Shown one piece after another: positions 56,501 through 64,000 of a stretch of 64,000 bases of DNA. A program made the position numbers and the translations under genes. The first letter of the stretch is position 1, and the number at the start of each line of letters is the position of its first letter. The notes under the pieces were generated by a model that had not been told where the DNA came from, made no database searches, and was given only the letters and a program-made list of their open reading frames with translations. The DNA is from Thiotrichales bacterium (GTDB lineage: Bacteria; Pseudomonadota; Gammaproteobacteria; Beggiatoales; Beggiatoaceae), in NCBI GenBank assembly GCA_016745035.1, contig JADGDE010000001.1, positions 472,507-536,506 on the forward strand, given 5' to 3'.

Positions 56501-57487
56501 TCAACCTAAAAGAAGTAAAAGCAGGGTTTCAGCACTATGATGCCACCAATTTCCCGCGATTAAATTCAGCAGCAAGGTGATGGCAATAAGGCTCATGAGT
56601 TGTGAGCCTAATTTTGGATAGGTCGGTAAACAAGGCGACAGTAAACCTTGAACCCGCAAACGAATACTGGAACTAGCAACAGACAACGCATAAGGGCTAT
56701 TGAGAGGGGGTTGCCGAATTAAACGGCTGACTTTCACAATGGTCTCTGCCACTTGTAAGCGATCGCCGTTTTGCTGAGCTGCTGCCTCATCACAAGCTTG
56801 CTCAATACTTAAACTGAACTGCTTTAAGATGATCCTGCGCAGCATAGGGCAATGGAAATAGCTCAAAACACTGACCCATAATAAACGCAATCCATCATGC
56901 TGTTGTTGATGCTGGCGTTCATGATTGAGCACTGTGGCTAATTCAGCCGAACTGAGCAAATCAACTAATGTTTGGCTGAGAAAAATACGGGACTGCAACC
57001 AGCCGATGGTTAGCGCAAAAGCTTGAGGCGCTGGAATAATGTGATACCCCTCTCCCTTTTTGCCACTTAAAGCATATAGGGTATTGATATAACGTTGGGT
57101 TTGATAGGTATGCCAAGCAAAACGGCTAAATAACCACAGCCCCCAAAGCAATATGACAGCAAAACATATTTTTTCCCCAATACCGACAAATAGTGGTGTG
57201 TGATACAAACACAAATGCAGGTGGTGCGTATGCGTTTGACAATGATCTAAAGACAAGCCTAGAGGGTGAAAAAAAGAAGGTGATAAAGCTAAAACGACAA
57301 TCATGAGACCAAAGAAAAAAGGCAATGAACTCCAAAGCAGCCAAAGCTGAGCGCGGGTAGCGGGGGCAAAATGTGCCAATAAATTTGATATAGGCGCAAG
57401 CAATAGGCGTGAAAATAAAGCCACCATCAAGGCCGTGCTAACAAATAAGGCCAAGGCCGAGACCAATAAACCAAACGTCCAAGACAT
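56501..57487 (-). CDS. M56 (BlaR1-like) membrane metalloprotease with His/Cys-rich sensor loop
   Basis: 328-aa integral membrane protein: helices near 5-30, 48-70, 104-124 and a final one near 300-316. Cytoplasmic zinc-protease motif H189-E-R-Q-H193 and a glutamate-containing EQACDEAA (E229/E234). BlaR1 and MecR1 carry a C-terminal beta-lactam sensor, which is absent here. Instead, the loop between helices 2 and 3 (71-98) holds H74, H82, C83, H86, H88, H89, H91, C93 and H96 and would face the periplasm. Inferred: metal binding activates cleavage of the BlaI-type repressor encoded just upstream (1-nt TGATG overlap). Controls the efflux genes downstream. Confidence 0.88.
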   Translation of the reverse strand: MSWTFGLLVSALALFVSTALMVALFSRLLLAPISNLLAHFAPATRAQLWLLWSSLPFFFGLMIVVLALSPSFFHPLGLSLDHCQTHTHHLHLCLYHTPLFVGIGEKICFAVILLWGLWLFSRFAWHTYQTQRYINTLYALSGKKGEGYHIIPAPQAFALTIGWLQSRIFLSQTLVDLLSSAELATVLNHERQHQQQHDGLRLLWVSVLSYFHCPMLRRIILKQFSLSIEQACDEAAAQQNGDRLQVAETIVKVSRLIRQPPLNSPYALSVASSSIRLRVQGLLSPCLPTYPKLGSQLMSLIAITLLLNLIAGNWWHHSAETLLLLLLG

Positions 57488-57888
57488 CAGTTTTTCTCCT
57501 CTGCTTGCCCTCGGCGTTGTAAAATCAGTTGCTCTAATTTATCAAGGTTTTCATCATTATCCTTGGCAGCCAAATCAACAAAAGCGGCCAAACCTTGTTC
57601 CGTCTTGCCTGATGAAAATGTATCTATCACCTCAGCAAATAAACGCCCCATCAAATCTTCACGCCGTACCGCTGGACGATATTGATACGCATGACTCACT
57701 TTTTCTCGCATTAATAATTGCTTGCGAAATAAACGCTCTAATGTGGATTGTACCGTGGTTAAGGCAATACCGCGCTGCTCACCTATCAGGCGGTGCAAGG
57801 CTTTAGCATCTAATACCCCGTGTTGCCACAAGGCTTCAAGGCTGGCGAGTTCGAGTTCACCTAAATACGGTTTGGATAATATTGACAT
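57487..57888 (-). CDS. BlaI/MecI/CopY-family transcriptional repressor
   Basis: 133-aa dimeric winged-helix repressor: LGELELASLEALWQHGVLDAK, recognition helix GIALTTVQSTLERLFRKQLL, then a wing (VSHAYQYRPAV) and dimerisation helix. Members are inactivated by metal (CopY) or by proteolysis (BlaI); no CopY CxC metal hook is present here, which favours cleavage by the M56 protease in the same operon. A matching 27-bp operator lies 19-45 bp before its ATG, so it is autoregulated, and a second copy precedes the efflux genes. Confidence 0.92.
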   Translation of the reverse strand: MSILSKPYLGELELASLEALWQHGVLDAKALHRLIGEQRGIALTTVQSTLERLFRKQLLMREKVSHAYQYRPAVRREDLMGRLFAEVIDTFSSGKTEQGLAAFVDLAAKDNDENLDKLEQLILQRRGQAEEKN

Positions 57889-57906
57889 GTGCTTAGTGTA
57901 GGATTT

Positions 57907-57933
57907 AAAAAACCGATAGTCAATCGGTTTTTT
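57907..57933. promoter_or_regulatory. BlaI-type operator before the repressor gene
   Basis: AAAAAACCGA-TAGTCAA-TCGGTTTTTT, a perfect 10-bp inverted repeat with a 7-bp spacer, 19 bp upstream of the repressor start codon. The near-identical site at 56438-56464 shows that both belong to one regulator. Confidence 0.85.
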
Positions 57934-58031
57934 GTAAATTGATTTTGATCTTAAGCCAATAGTGATAAATTTCCCCTTTCAGTCTATAAGTTGTATAAAG
58001 CACCCTGATCAATCCCGAACCCGGAGAACAT

Positions 58032-59282
58032 ATGAACCCCATAAAAACCCTATGCCTAAGCGCTTTTGCCCTTAGCCTTGTTGCCTGTGGTGGCGGCGAT
58101 AAAACACAAACCGATAGCGGCGAGTCGCAAGCCCCCGCATCGACACCCCCCGCGAAAACTGAAACAGCGCCGCCAACGGTTAGCAAAGTAAAGGTACAAG
58201 TAGACTTGTCAAAACTCCCTAAAACCCCCGGCAGTTTTAGTTCAGCAAAAACCACCTTGTATAAGAAAATTTATGCTGGCCAGCATGAAAAAACCTTCTA
58301 TTGCAATTGTGACTTCGACCCACTGGCGCGTCGTGTGAATCTGGATTCCTGTGGTGTCACCCCCCGAAAAAATGCCACACGTGCCGAACGTATTGAGGCC
58401 GAGCATGTATTCCCGGCTTATCAATTTGGTAATTTCCGCCGTTGTTGGCGCGAACCTAAAGTGGTGTGTCCTGCCGAAGAGGGCAAGCGACAAATGAACG
58501 GGCGTTCTTGCTGTGAAGACGTTGATCCGGTATTTGAGACCGCACACAATGATTTACACAACCTTTATCCCGCCGTTGGTGAAGTCAATGGCGACCGTTC
58601 TAACTACAACTGGGGCATGATTGCCGGCGAAAAACGTAGCTATGGTCAATGTAATATCGAAGTGGACTCTAGTATCCGCCGAGCAGAACCACCGGAAACA
58701 GTACAAGGCGATATTGCCCGTACCATGTTTTATATGAGCCACACCTATGGTATCCGTTTATCCCGACAAGATATTCAGCTTTACAGCGCTTGGAATAAGC
58801 AAGATGCGGTCGATGATTGGGAACGCCAACGTAATGGCTTGATTGAAGCGATTCAGGGCAATCGCAATCCCTTTATTGATGGGCAAAACTATGATCCGAA
58901 AAAAATCGCTCGCTTTGGTGACATCTCAGATGCGGATATAGCCGCCGCCCAAGCACCCGCACCAGAAATTGCCAAAAAAGCAGCTGTTGATTGGAGTGCG
59001 TTTAGCTGTGCGGAAAAGAAAACCTGTAGCAAAATGACCGATTGTGCAGAGGCGATTTATCAGCTCAATGCCTGCGATAATAGCCGCCTTGATGGTGACG
59101 GAGATGGAATGCCTTGCACCACGCTATGCAAACAACAGCGGCCCATGCGCTGTGATGCCGAGAAAAATACCTGTGGTGAGATGAAAGATTGCCAAGAAGC
59201 CCAGTTTTACCTACATGCCTGTGGAGTCAAGGGTTTAGACAGAGATGGCGATGGCACACCATGCGCGAGTTTGTGTCAATAA
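58032..59282 (+). CDS. lipoprotein endonuclease (EndA/Vvn family) with two excalibur domains
   Basis: 416-aa surface or periplasmic nuclease. Lipobox LSLVACGGG (C19) and a Pro/Thr-rich linker precede an endonuclease I domain (about 70-300) with AEHVFPAYQFG, GRSCCEDVDPVF, HNDLHNLYPAVGEVNGDRSN and YGQCNIEVD. Two C-terminal calcium-binding excalibur repeats follow (about 320-366 and 373-416), each with Cys pairs and DGDGDGMPC or DRDGDGTPC. Likely degrades extracellular DNA or RNA, for nutrient use or defence. Divergent from the repressor gene, with the operator between. Followed by a strong terminator. Confidence 0.9.
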   Translation: MNPIKTLCLSAFALSLVACGGGDKTQTDSGESQAPASTPPAKTETAPPTVSKVKVQVDLSKLPKTPGSFSSAKTTLYKKIYAGQHEKTFYCNCDFDPLARRVNLDSCGVTPRKNATRAERIEAEHVFPAYQFGNFRRCWREPKVVCPAEEGKRQMNGRSCCEDVDPVFETAHNDLHNLYPAVGEVNGDRSNYNWGMIAGEKRSYGQCNIEVDSSIRRAEPPETVQGDIARTMFYMSHTYGIRLSRQDIQLYSAWNKQDAVDDWERQRNGLIEAIQGNRNPFIDGQNYDPKKIARFGDISDADIAAAQAPAPEIAKKAAVDWSAFSCAEKKTCSKMTDCAEAIYQLNACDNSRLDGDGDGMPCTTLCKQQRPMRCDAEKNTCGEMKDCQEAQFYLHACGVKGLDRDGDGTPCASLCQ

Positions 59283-59320
59283 ACTTGAGAATGCTATTTT
59301 TGTAGCTTAGAAAAACAGAA

Positions 59321-59357
59321 CCCCAAATAGCAGATTGATTTTATCTGCTATTTGGGG
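59321..59357. terminator. bidirectional rho-independent terminator
   Basis: CCCCAAATAGCAGAT and ATCTGCTATTTGGGG form a perfect 15-bp stem with a 7-nt loop, followed by GCTAGTTTTATTTTT on the plus strand and TTCTGTTTTT on the minus strand. It serves both the nuclease gene and the convergent EF-hand gene. Confidence 0.9.
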
Positions 59358-59386
59358 GCTAGTTTTATTTTTCTAAGGAGAAAGAA

Positions 59387-59812
59387 TTATTGTATTTTTT
59401 GTTTCTTTTTCTTTTTAATAAATTCGTCTTTAGCAATTTTTCCATCTTTATTCTTATCGAATCGCTTAAAGATTTTTGCATTGCGTTTAGGGTTATGTTT
59501 TTTGCCCATGCTTCTGAATTCTTCTGGGCTGAGATACCCATCTTTATTGACATCTCCTATGCTAAAGCGATGTACTTTCATCGCTTTTTTTTCTTCACGG
59601 CTCAAACGTCCGTCTTTATCAGTATCATATTTTTCCAGCATCGCTTTTTTCTTGGCTTTACGTTCGGCTCTGCTGGGACGTTTTTCTATGTTGGGCTTAA
59701 CTTGTTCTGATTTAGGGCTTGGCTGCGCTGCTGATTCTGCAAAGCCAAGCGTTGAATAAGACAAACCCATCGCAAAGGATAAAGACAAGACCAAAGTCGT
59801 TAAGTGTTTCAT
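59387..59812 (-). CDS. periplasmic EF-hand protein
   Basis: 141-aa exported calcium-binding protein. Signal peptide to about residue 25 (LGFA/ES), a Lys/Arg-rich linker, then three EF-hand loops: DTDKDGRLSREE, DVNKDGYLSPEE and DKNKDGKIAKDE. Ends in a strongly basic tail (KKKKKQK). Role unknown: calcium buffering or matrix binding. It is convergent with the excalibur nuclease, another calcium-linked exported protein, sharing a terminator. Confidence 0.88.
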   Translation of the reverse strand: MKHLTTLVLSLSFAMGLSYSTLGFAESAAQPSPKSEQVKPNIEKRPSRAERKAKKKAMLEKYDTDKDGRLSREEKKAMKVHRFSIGDVNKDGYLSPEEFRSMGKKHNPKRNAKIFKRFDKNKDGKIAKDEFIKKKKKQKIQ

Positions 59813-60052
59813 ATTGTGCCCTTATGAAGATAAAATCAGTGCTCAATTCTACGCTTTATCAATATAATAAATCCAGACAAATATACTTTGTCTAATAAAA
59901 AGAAACCAAAGAAAAATAAATAATCAGTTTAATATACTTTTACTTCTCATCATTGTGTAAATATTGTTGATCAAATAGAGATATTTTAGAGATAACTCCC
60001 TCTCATTACCTTATAATGCTTAGTATTTTTTATATGCACTGGAGGAAATCGT

Positions 60053-61346
60053 ATGCAAGACGTACTTATCATTGGCGGCGGACCTGCTGGTGCTGCTTTA
60101 GGTTGCTACTTATCTATGAAAGGTATTAGCAACACTATTTTGGAAGCAGAAGTTTTTCCTCGTGATCATGTGGGCGAGTCGATGGTCACAGCAACCACCC
60201 GTATTTTCTCTGAAATTGGTTTTTTAGAAACCATGGAGCGAGCGGGCTTTATTCGTAAATATGGTGCATCTTGGCATCCTACGGCTTCTAAAGCCTCGGT
60301 GCATGTCGAGTTTGGCGAATTTCCTCAAGAAGGGATTGAACAAGATTACACCTATCAAGTGGATCGCTCTTTATTTGATGCTTTATTACTAAAACACGCG
60401 CAAAAATTGGGTTCTAACGTTTATCAGGGGGTGCGGGTTAAAAAAGTCTTGTTTGATGGCGATAGAGCTTATGGCGCAGAAGTCCAATTTGCTGATACCA
60501 CCCAAACACTAGAAGCCCCGCTTGTTGTTGATGCTTCAGGACGTAATACCCTCATTGGCTCTCAACTGAAAATCAAACAAAAAGATCCTTTATTTAACCA
60601 ATTTGCCGTTCACGCTTGGTTTGAAGATGTAAACAAAGGTGAACGCCCAGATGATATTCACATTCATTTTTTACCGATTAAGCGCGGTTGGGTCTGGCAA
60701 ATTCCCATCACCGATAAAATCACATCTATAGGGGGTGGTAACGGAAAAAGAAGTCTTCCAAGAAGCCAAATCCGATTACGAAGCTTGGTTTAATAAACAC
60801 AGCAACTCCGCCCCAGATATTGCCAAAACGATGCAATCTGCTAAACGCATCAATGACTTTAAGGCTGAGGCTGATTACAGTTATCAAATGGATAATTTTG
60901 TCGGTAATGGCTGGGTATTGATTGGTGATTCAGCCCGTTTTGTTGACCCCATTTTCTCATCGGGTGTCAGTGTTGCCATGCACAGTGCCAAGTTTGCTGC
61001 CGAACAAATTGAAATCGCCTTAAAAGCCAATGATTTGAGTAAAGAGGGCTTATTGCCTTATGAAAATCGCTTAAAACAAGGGGTTTCAGTCTGGTATGAA
61101 TTTATTCAAATTTATTACCGTTTAATGCCGATTTTTTCGGTCTTTATTGCCAAACCTGAGTATCGCTTACAAGTATTGCGTTTATTACAAGGCGATGTTT
61201 ATGACCGCAGTAATGTGCCTGTGTTGGATGCTATGCGAGAATTTGTCGAGCAAGTGGAAAATACCGAAGGCCATATACTCAAGCCTTATTTAGATGGTAG
61301 TTTAACACTGGATGAAAACACCCCAGCCCCCCATGATTTGGTCTAA
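60053..61346 (+). CDS. FAD-dependent halogenase-like protein, split by a frameshift in a G5 run
   Basis: About 430 aa when the frame is repaired. Part 1 (60053 to about 60735) has the FAD motif IIGGGPAGAALGCYL, FPRDHVGESM, GFIRKYGASW (K69 a candidate for the catalytic Lys of flavin halogenases) and the halogenase signature WVWQIP. Part 2 (from GTG 60735 to 61346) continues in the next frame with VTEKEVFQEA, GDSARFVDPIFSSGVS and a C-terminal helical region. The break is at GGGGG (60731-60735); four Gs would restore ..TSIGVVTEKE... It may be a sequencing error, a real pseudogene or slippage. A strong GGAGG lies 7-8 nt before the ATG. Next come an acyl-AMP ligase (9 bp) and a carrier protein, as in PltA/PltF/PltL-type halogenation of a carrier-bound acyl group. 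Confidence 0.8.
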
Positions 61347-61355
61347 AATCAGCGC

Positions 61356-62819
61356 ATGATTATCCAGCAATTATTGGATACCGTTGCCCGTTATCCTCAA
61401 CGCCCTGCTTTGATTTATGCAAAGCAACGTTGGGATTGGGCGGCTTTATTTCAGCAAATCAAAGCCTTAAATGGTGCTTTAGCTGCCAAAGGCATTGGTG
61501 TTGGCGATAAAGTGGTCTTGTGGGCGGACAATAGCCCCGCTTTTGTGCTGGCTTATTATGCTGTATTGATGCGTGGTGCTATTTTAGTGCCCCTAGACCC
61601 GGCACTAAAAGCGGGGGACTTTTCCTTGCGCAACGAGCCATTTAAAGCGGCCTTAACCACCCGAAAACTATTTAGCCGTTGCCAAAAAGCTTTAGATATT
61701 GAACAAATTTGGATTTGTGAAGACAACGAGACGGCGCAGCAATGGAGCGGTTTAGAACTCCAGCCTTGTGATGAGATGCACATTGCCACAGCCGATGCCC
61801 CGGCTTTATTGCAATATTCCTCAGGCTCTACTGGAACCCCCAAAGCTTTATACCGTCGACATGGCGAGTGTTATGCCGAAATACAACATTTTCGTCGTAC
61901 TTGCCAAATGCAAGCCGAAGATAGAATTTTTTCTGCCCTGCCTTTGTTTCATGCCCACGGTATGGCAAACTCGTTTTGGGCAAGTTTAGGCTCTGGTGCT
62001 TGCTTGGTTCTGATGGCAAAACCACAACCCTTTGCCCTCCAAGGACAACGGGCTTTGGATTTGTTGCAACAAGAAAAAATCACTGTCTTTCCAGCCGTGC
62101 CTTTGCAATTTGAAACCTTATTGCACTGCCAAGCAGTCGATTTAAGTGCAATACGTTTGTGCTTTTCTGCGGGCAACCCGTTATCCGAGCAAGTTTTCCA
62201 AGATTTTTTAGCCAAATTTAACCTTCCTATTCGCCAACTGTATGGTTGCAGCGAAGCGGGTTCGGTTTGTATTGATTTGGATAGCCCTTTAGAGGCTAGC
62301 CCGCGCTGTGTTGGTCGTCCGATGCACGGGGTTGAGGTACAGATTTGGAATCAGCAGCAACAAAGCGTAGCCACAGGAGAGATAGGCGATATTGCCTTTA
62401 AAAGCCCTGCTTTAACCCAAGGTTATCTTAACGATGACAATCCCAGCTTTATCAATGGCTGGTTTTTAATCGGCGATATGGGCAGCTTAGATGCACAAGG
62501 TTACTTATATATCGCTGGGCGCAAAGCCTTTGTCATTGAGGTGGCTGGGCATAAAGTCTACGCTCATGAAATTGAAGCGGTGTTAAAACAACAGCCAAAA
62601 ATATCCGAGGTGGCTGTGATTGGCTATGAAGATGATAAAACAGGCGAGGGAATTTGTGCTTTTGTGGTCGCCAAGGATTTAAGCGAAGCGAATTTTTTTG
62701 ACTACTGCCAACAACATTTGGCTATTTTTAAGCGCCCACAAAAAATCCGTTTTATCTCGGCTTTACCTAAAAATGCCTTAGGAAAAATCAGCAAGACTGC
62801 CTTACTAGCACTATTATGA
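61356..62819 (+). CDS. acyl-AMP ligase (adenylation enzyme)
   Basis: 487-aa ANL-superfamily enzyme that adenylates a carboxylic acid and loads it on a carrier protein. Core motifs: A3 YSSGSTGTPK (154-163), SALPLFHAHG, A5 YGCSEAGSVC, A7 GWFLIGDMG, A8 YIAGRKAFVIEVAGHKVYAHEIE, and the C-terminal catalytic Lys near NALGKISK. Substrate code not readable with confidence. Lies between the halogenase and the carrier protein (9 bp gap each side), so it probably activates the acid that becomes halogenated. Confidence 0.88.
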   Translation: MIIQQLLDTVARYPQRPALIYAKQRWDWAALFQQIKALNGALAAKGIGVGDKVVLWADNSPAFVLAYYAVLMRGAILVPLDPALKAGDFSLRNEPFKAALTTRKLFSRCQKALDIEQIWICEDNETAQQWSGLELQPCDEMHIATADAPALLQYSSGSTGTPKALYRRHGECYAEIQHFRRTCQMQAEDRIFSALPLFHAHGMANSFWASLGSGACLVLMAKPQPFALQGQRALDLLQQEKITVFPAVPLQFETLLHCQAVDLSAIRLCFSAGNPLSEQVFQDFLAKFNLPIRQLYGCSEAGSVCIDLDSPLEASPRCVGRPMHGVEVQIWNQQQQSVATGEIGDIAFKSPALTQGYLNDDNPSFINGWFLIGDMGSLDAQGYLYIAGRKAFVIEVAGHKVYAHEIEAVLKQQPKISEVAVIGYEDDKTGEGICAFVVAKDLSEANFFDYCQQHLAIFKRPQKIRFISALPKNALGKISKTALLALL

Positions 62820-62828
62820 GAGAGAATA

Positions 62829-63101
62829 ATGAGTACAGAATCTATTGATACCCTAACCCAAACTATTATCGATTGGGTTATTCAAGATCGAAAAGAAGAA
62901 GAACTTGATCCACTTGATATCGCGGCTGATAGCCGTTTATTAGATGAAGAGATTTTTGATTCTTTAAAAATTTTGCAATTTGTTGCTTGGTTGGAGCAAG
63001 AATATCAGCTCACCATTGGCGTAGAACTCCTAACGACCGAGTTCTTTGCCTCCCCCCGAAGTATTGCCGAGCATGTAGTGGCTTTACAGGCTAAAGCTTA
63101 A
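62829..63101 (+). CDS. acyl/peptidyl carrier protein
   Basis: 90-aa four-helix carrier protein. Phosphopantetheine site S45 in DEEIFDSLKILQFVAW. Acidic helix II and typical length. It would hold the substrate as a thioester for the ligase and halogenase upstream. ATG preceded by AGAGAG. The stop overlaps that of the convergent TPR gene by a few bases. Confidence 0.88.
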   Translation: MSTESIDTLTQTIIDWVIQDRKEEELDPLDIAADSRLLDEEIFDSLKILQFVAWLEQEYQLTIGVELLTTEFFASPRSIAEHVVALQAKA

Positions 63102-64000
63102 AACTCCGTTGTACCCATACTGAGATCCGTATCCATTTCAAGCTCTTGTTCTGTTTTGAATAGGGCTTGACGTTCTTGTCTTAGTTGAATGGCTTGTTTG
63201 TGTTTTTCCGCATAATAAGCCGCTTGCTCAGGATCTTTAAGCGGCCCTTCATACAACAATTTTAAGCGGTGGAAAGAAGCCAAGGCATAACCCGCAGATT
63301 GTTTGGCTGCAATTTTTAACGCATCAGCCGCTTTTTGTGGTTGATTTAGCTTAAACATCGAATAGCCATAAATAAAATGTGCGCGGGGGCTAGCATACCG
63401 CAGCCCAATACAGGTAGAAGCGTGCATGATGGCTTGTTGAAGGTTTTCGGATTTAAAGCTAACCCGTGCTAAGCCCAAATGTGCCTGCGTATTATCTGGC
63501 TCAACATCAAGTACTTTTTTATAATGAGCATAAGCCTTGGGTAAATCTCCTAAGATAAGCGCACATTCGCCTCTGAGCTGATATAAAGCCAAGGTATTAA
63601 AAACCTTGCCAGCATCGGTGGCTTCAGCAACTTTTAATGCCTCTTTTATTTTTCCCTCGCCCCGTAATAACCAAGCATGTAAATAGCCAATCCCAGCAAG
63701 ATTAAGGCGCGATTGTTTCCAGAGTAAGGCTTTTTGGCGTTTTTCAAAAACCGTTAGCGTGCTTTTGTCTTTAGCATCTAAGGTTTTCCAGGCTTTTTGT
63801 GCCTTGAGGGCATAGCGTTTTCTGTAGGCAACCATTTTTTCAAAAGTTTCCCGTGCCAAGTCATAATTTTTAATGGCACTATAACAATTCATCAACTTAT
63901 TGCCACATTGCGGATCGGCTGGGTGTTTTTGCCAAATCTCTTTTAAGATCGGAATCGCTTTTTGCTGCTGCCCAGAACTCATAAACGCTTGCACTAAACA
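63098..64000 (-). CDS. TPR-repeat protein, partial (5' end beyond the window)
   Basis: At least 300 residues of tandem tetratricopeptide-like helices: AIPILKEIWQKHPADPQCG, YDLARETFEKMV, EALKVAEATD, GDLPKAYAHYKKVLDVEPDN, AHLGLARVSFKSENLQQAI, FIYGYSMFKLNQPQKAADAL, and a charged tail ending SMGTTEF. The frame is open to the right edge, so the true start and any N-terminal domain are not visible. Probably a scaffold or the C-terminal part of a larger enzyme. Convergent with the carrier protein gene (stops overlap). Confidence 0.8.
   Translation of the reverse strand, partial: CLVQAFMSSGQQQKAIPILKEIWQKHPADPQCGNKLMNCYSAIKNYDLARETFEKMVAYRKRYALKAQKAWKTLDAKDKSTLTVFEKRQKALLWKQSRLNLAGIGYLHAWLLRGEGKIKEALKVAEATDAGKVFNTLALYQLRGECALILGDLPKAYAHYKKVLDVEPDNTQAHLGLARVSFKSENLQQAIMHASTCIGLRYASPRAHFIYGYSMFKLNQPQKAADALKIAAKQSAGYALASFHRLKLLYEGPLKDPEQAAYYAEKHKQAIQLRQERQALFKTEQELEMDTDLSMGTTEF

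Overview
The window reads as a chromosome segment of a gammaproteobacterium of moderate to low GC. The evidence is the set of housekeeping genes in gammaproteobacterial form: rpe-gph-trpE-trpG, ntrB/ntrC (glnL/glnG), holA, recD, dusA, queD, murA, purA, ilvD, thrC, the bfd-bfr iron-storage operon and an E. coli-class hcp gene. The family cannot be fixed from the sequence. No rRNA, tRNA or CRISPR array was seen.

Layout. 0-4 kb: a tandem methyltransferase whose second half resembles CmoA, and gamma-glutamyltransferase. 3.8-9.8 kb: a tight plus-strand run of an MBL-fold hydrolase, an FAD oxidase, an FtsK-like protein with destroyed Walker motifs, murA and gdx/sugE. 9.9-11.4 kb: an iron-storage operon on the minus strand (a new 44-aa Cys-rich protein, bfd, a heme-type bfr and a ferroxidase-type bfr) with a Fur box. 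11.5-22.6 kb: dusA, a type IV pilin, a dienelactone-hydrolase-like protein, holA, recD, a prepilin, queD, and ntrC/ntrB with a zinc-ribbon membrane protein. 22.7-30.3 kb: an AT-rich, membrane-anchored Clp_N-ClpS fusion, ilvD, thrC and the rpe-gph-trpE-trpG operon. 30.3-31.7 kb: three small AT-rich genes with an integron attC site and half-sites, but no integrase. 31.7-37.3 kb: a 991-aa LRR-Roc-COR GTPase joined through three membrane helices to an OmpA-like domain, a glycosyltransferase-sulfotransferase fusion translationally coupled to it, and a ZnuA-like binding protein. 37.4-46.6 kb: a TauD-like dioxygenase, purA, a ubiquinone-type hydroxylase, a SulP transporter with a large coiled-coil insert, and a secreted glycoside hydrolase. 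46.6-50.2 kb: a Crp/Fnr regulator facing hcp-hcr across a perfect FNR/DNR box. 50.5-57.9 kb: a five-gene heavy-metal efflux operon (BlaI-type repressor, M56 protease with a His/Cys-rich loop, TolC-like, HlyD-like, RND pump) with two nearly identical 27-bp operators. 58-59.8 kb: a secreted EndA-type nuclease with excalibur domains and a periplasmic EF-hand protein. 60-63.1 kb: a flavin halogenase (frameshifted), an acyl-AMP ligase and a carrier protein, typical of halogenation of a carrier-bound substrate. A TPR protein runs off the right edge.

The window is also seeded with small non-autonomous elements. One family has ends CTGATGTTACGCA / TGCGTAACATCAG; three full copies are flanked by perfect 7-bp target duplications, and several copies sit exactly at gene 3' ends. 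One copy has rewritten the C-terminus of the RND pump and itself carries a second, TA-flanked element. Another 159-bp, fully palindromic, TA-flanked element lies upstream of purA. The strongest candidates for undescribed biology are the membrane Clp_N-ClpS protein, the Roco-TM-OmpA protein with its GT-sulfotransferase partner, the Walker-less FtsK, the methyltransferase-CmoA fusion and the metal-sensing M56/BlaI circuit.
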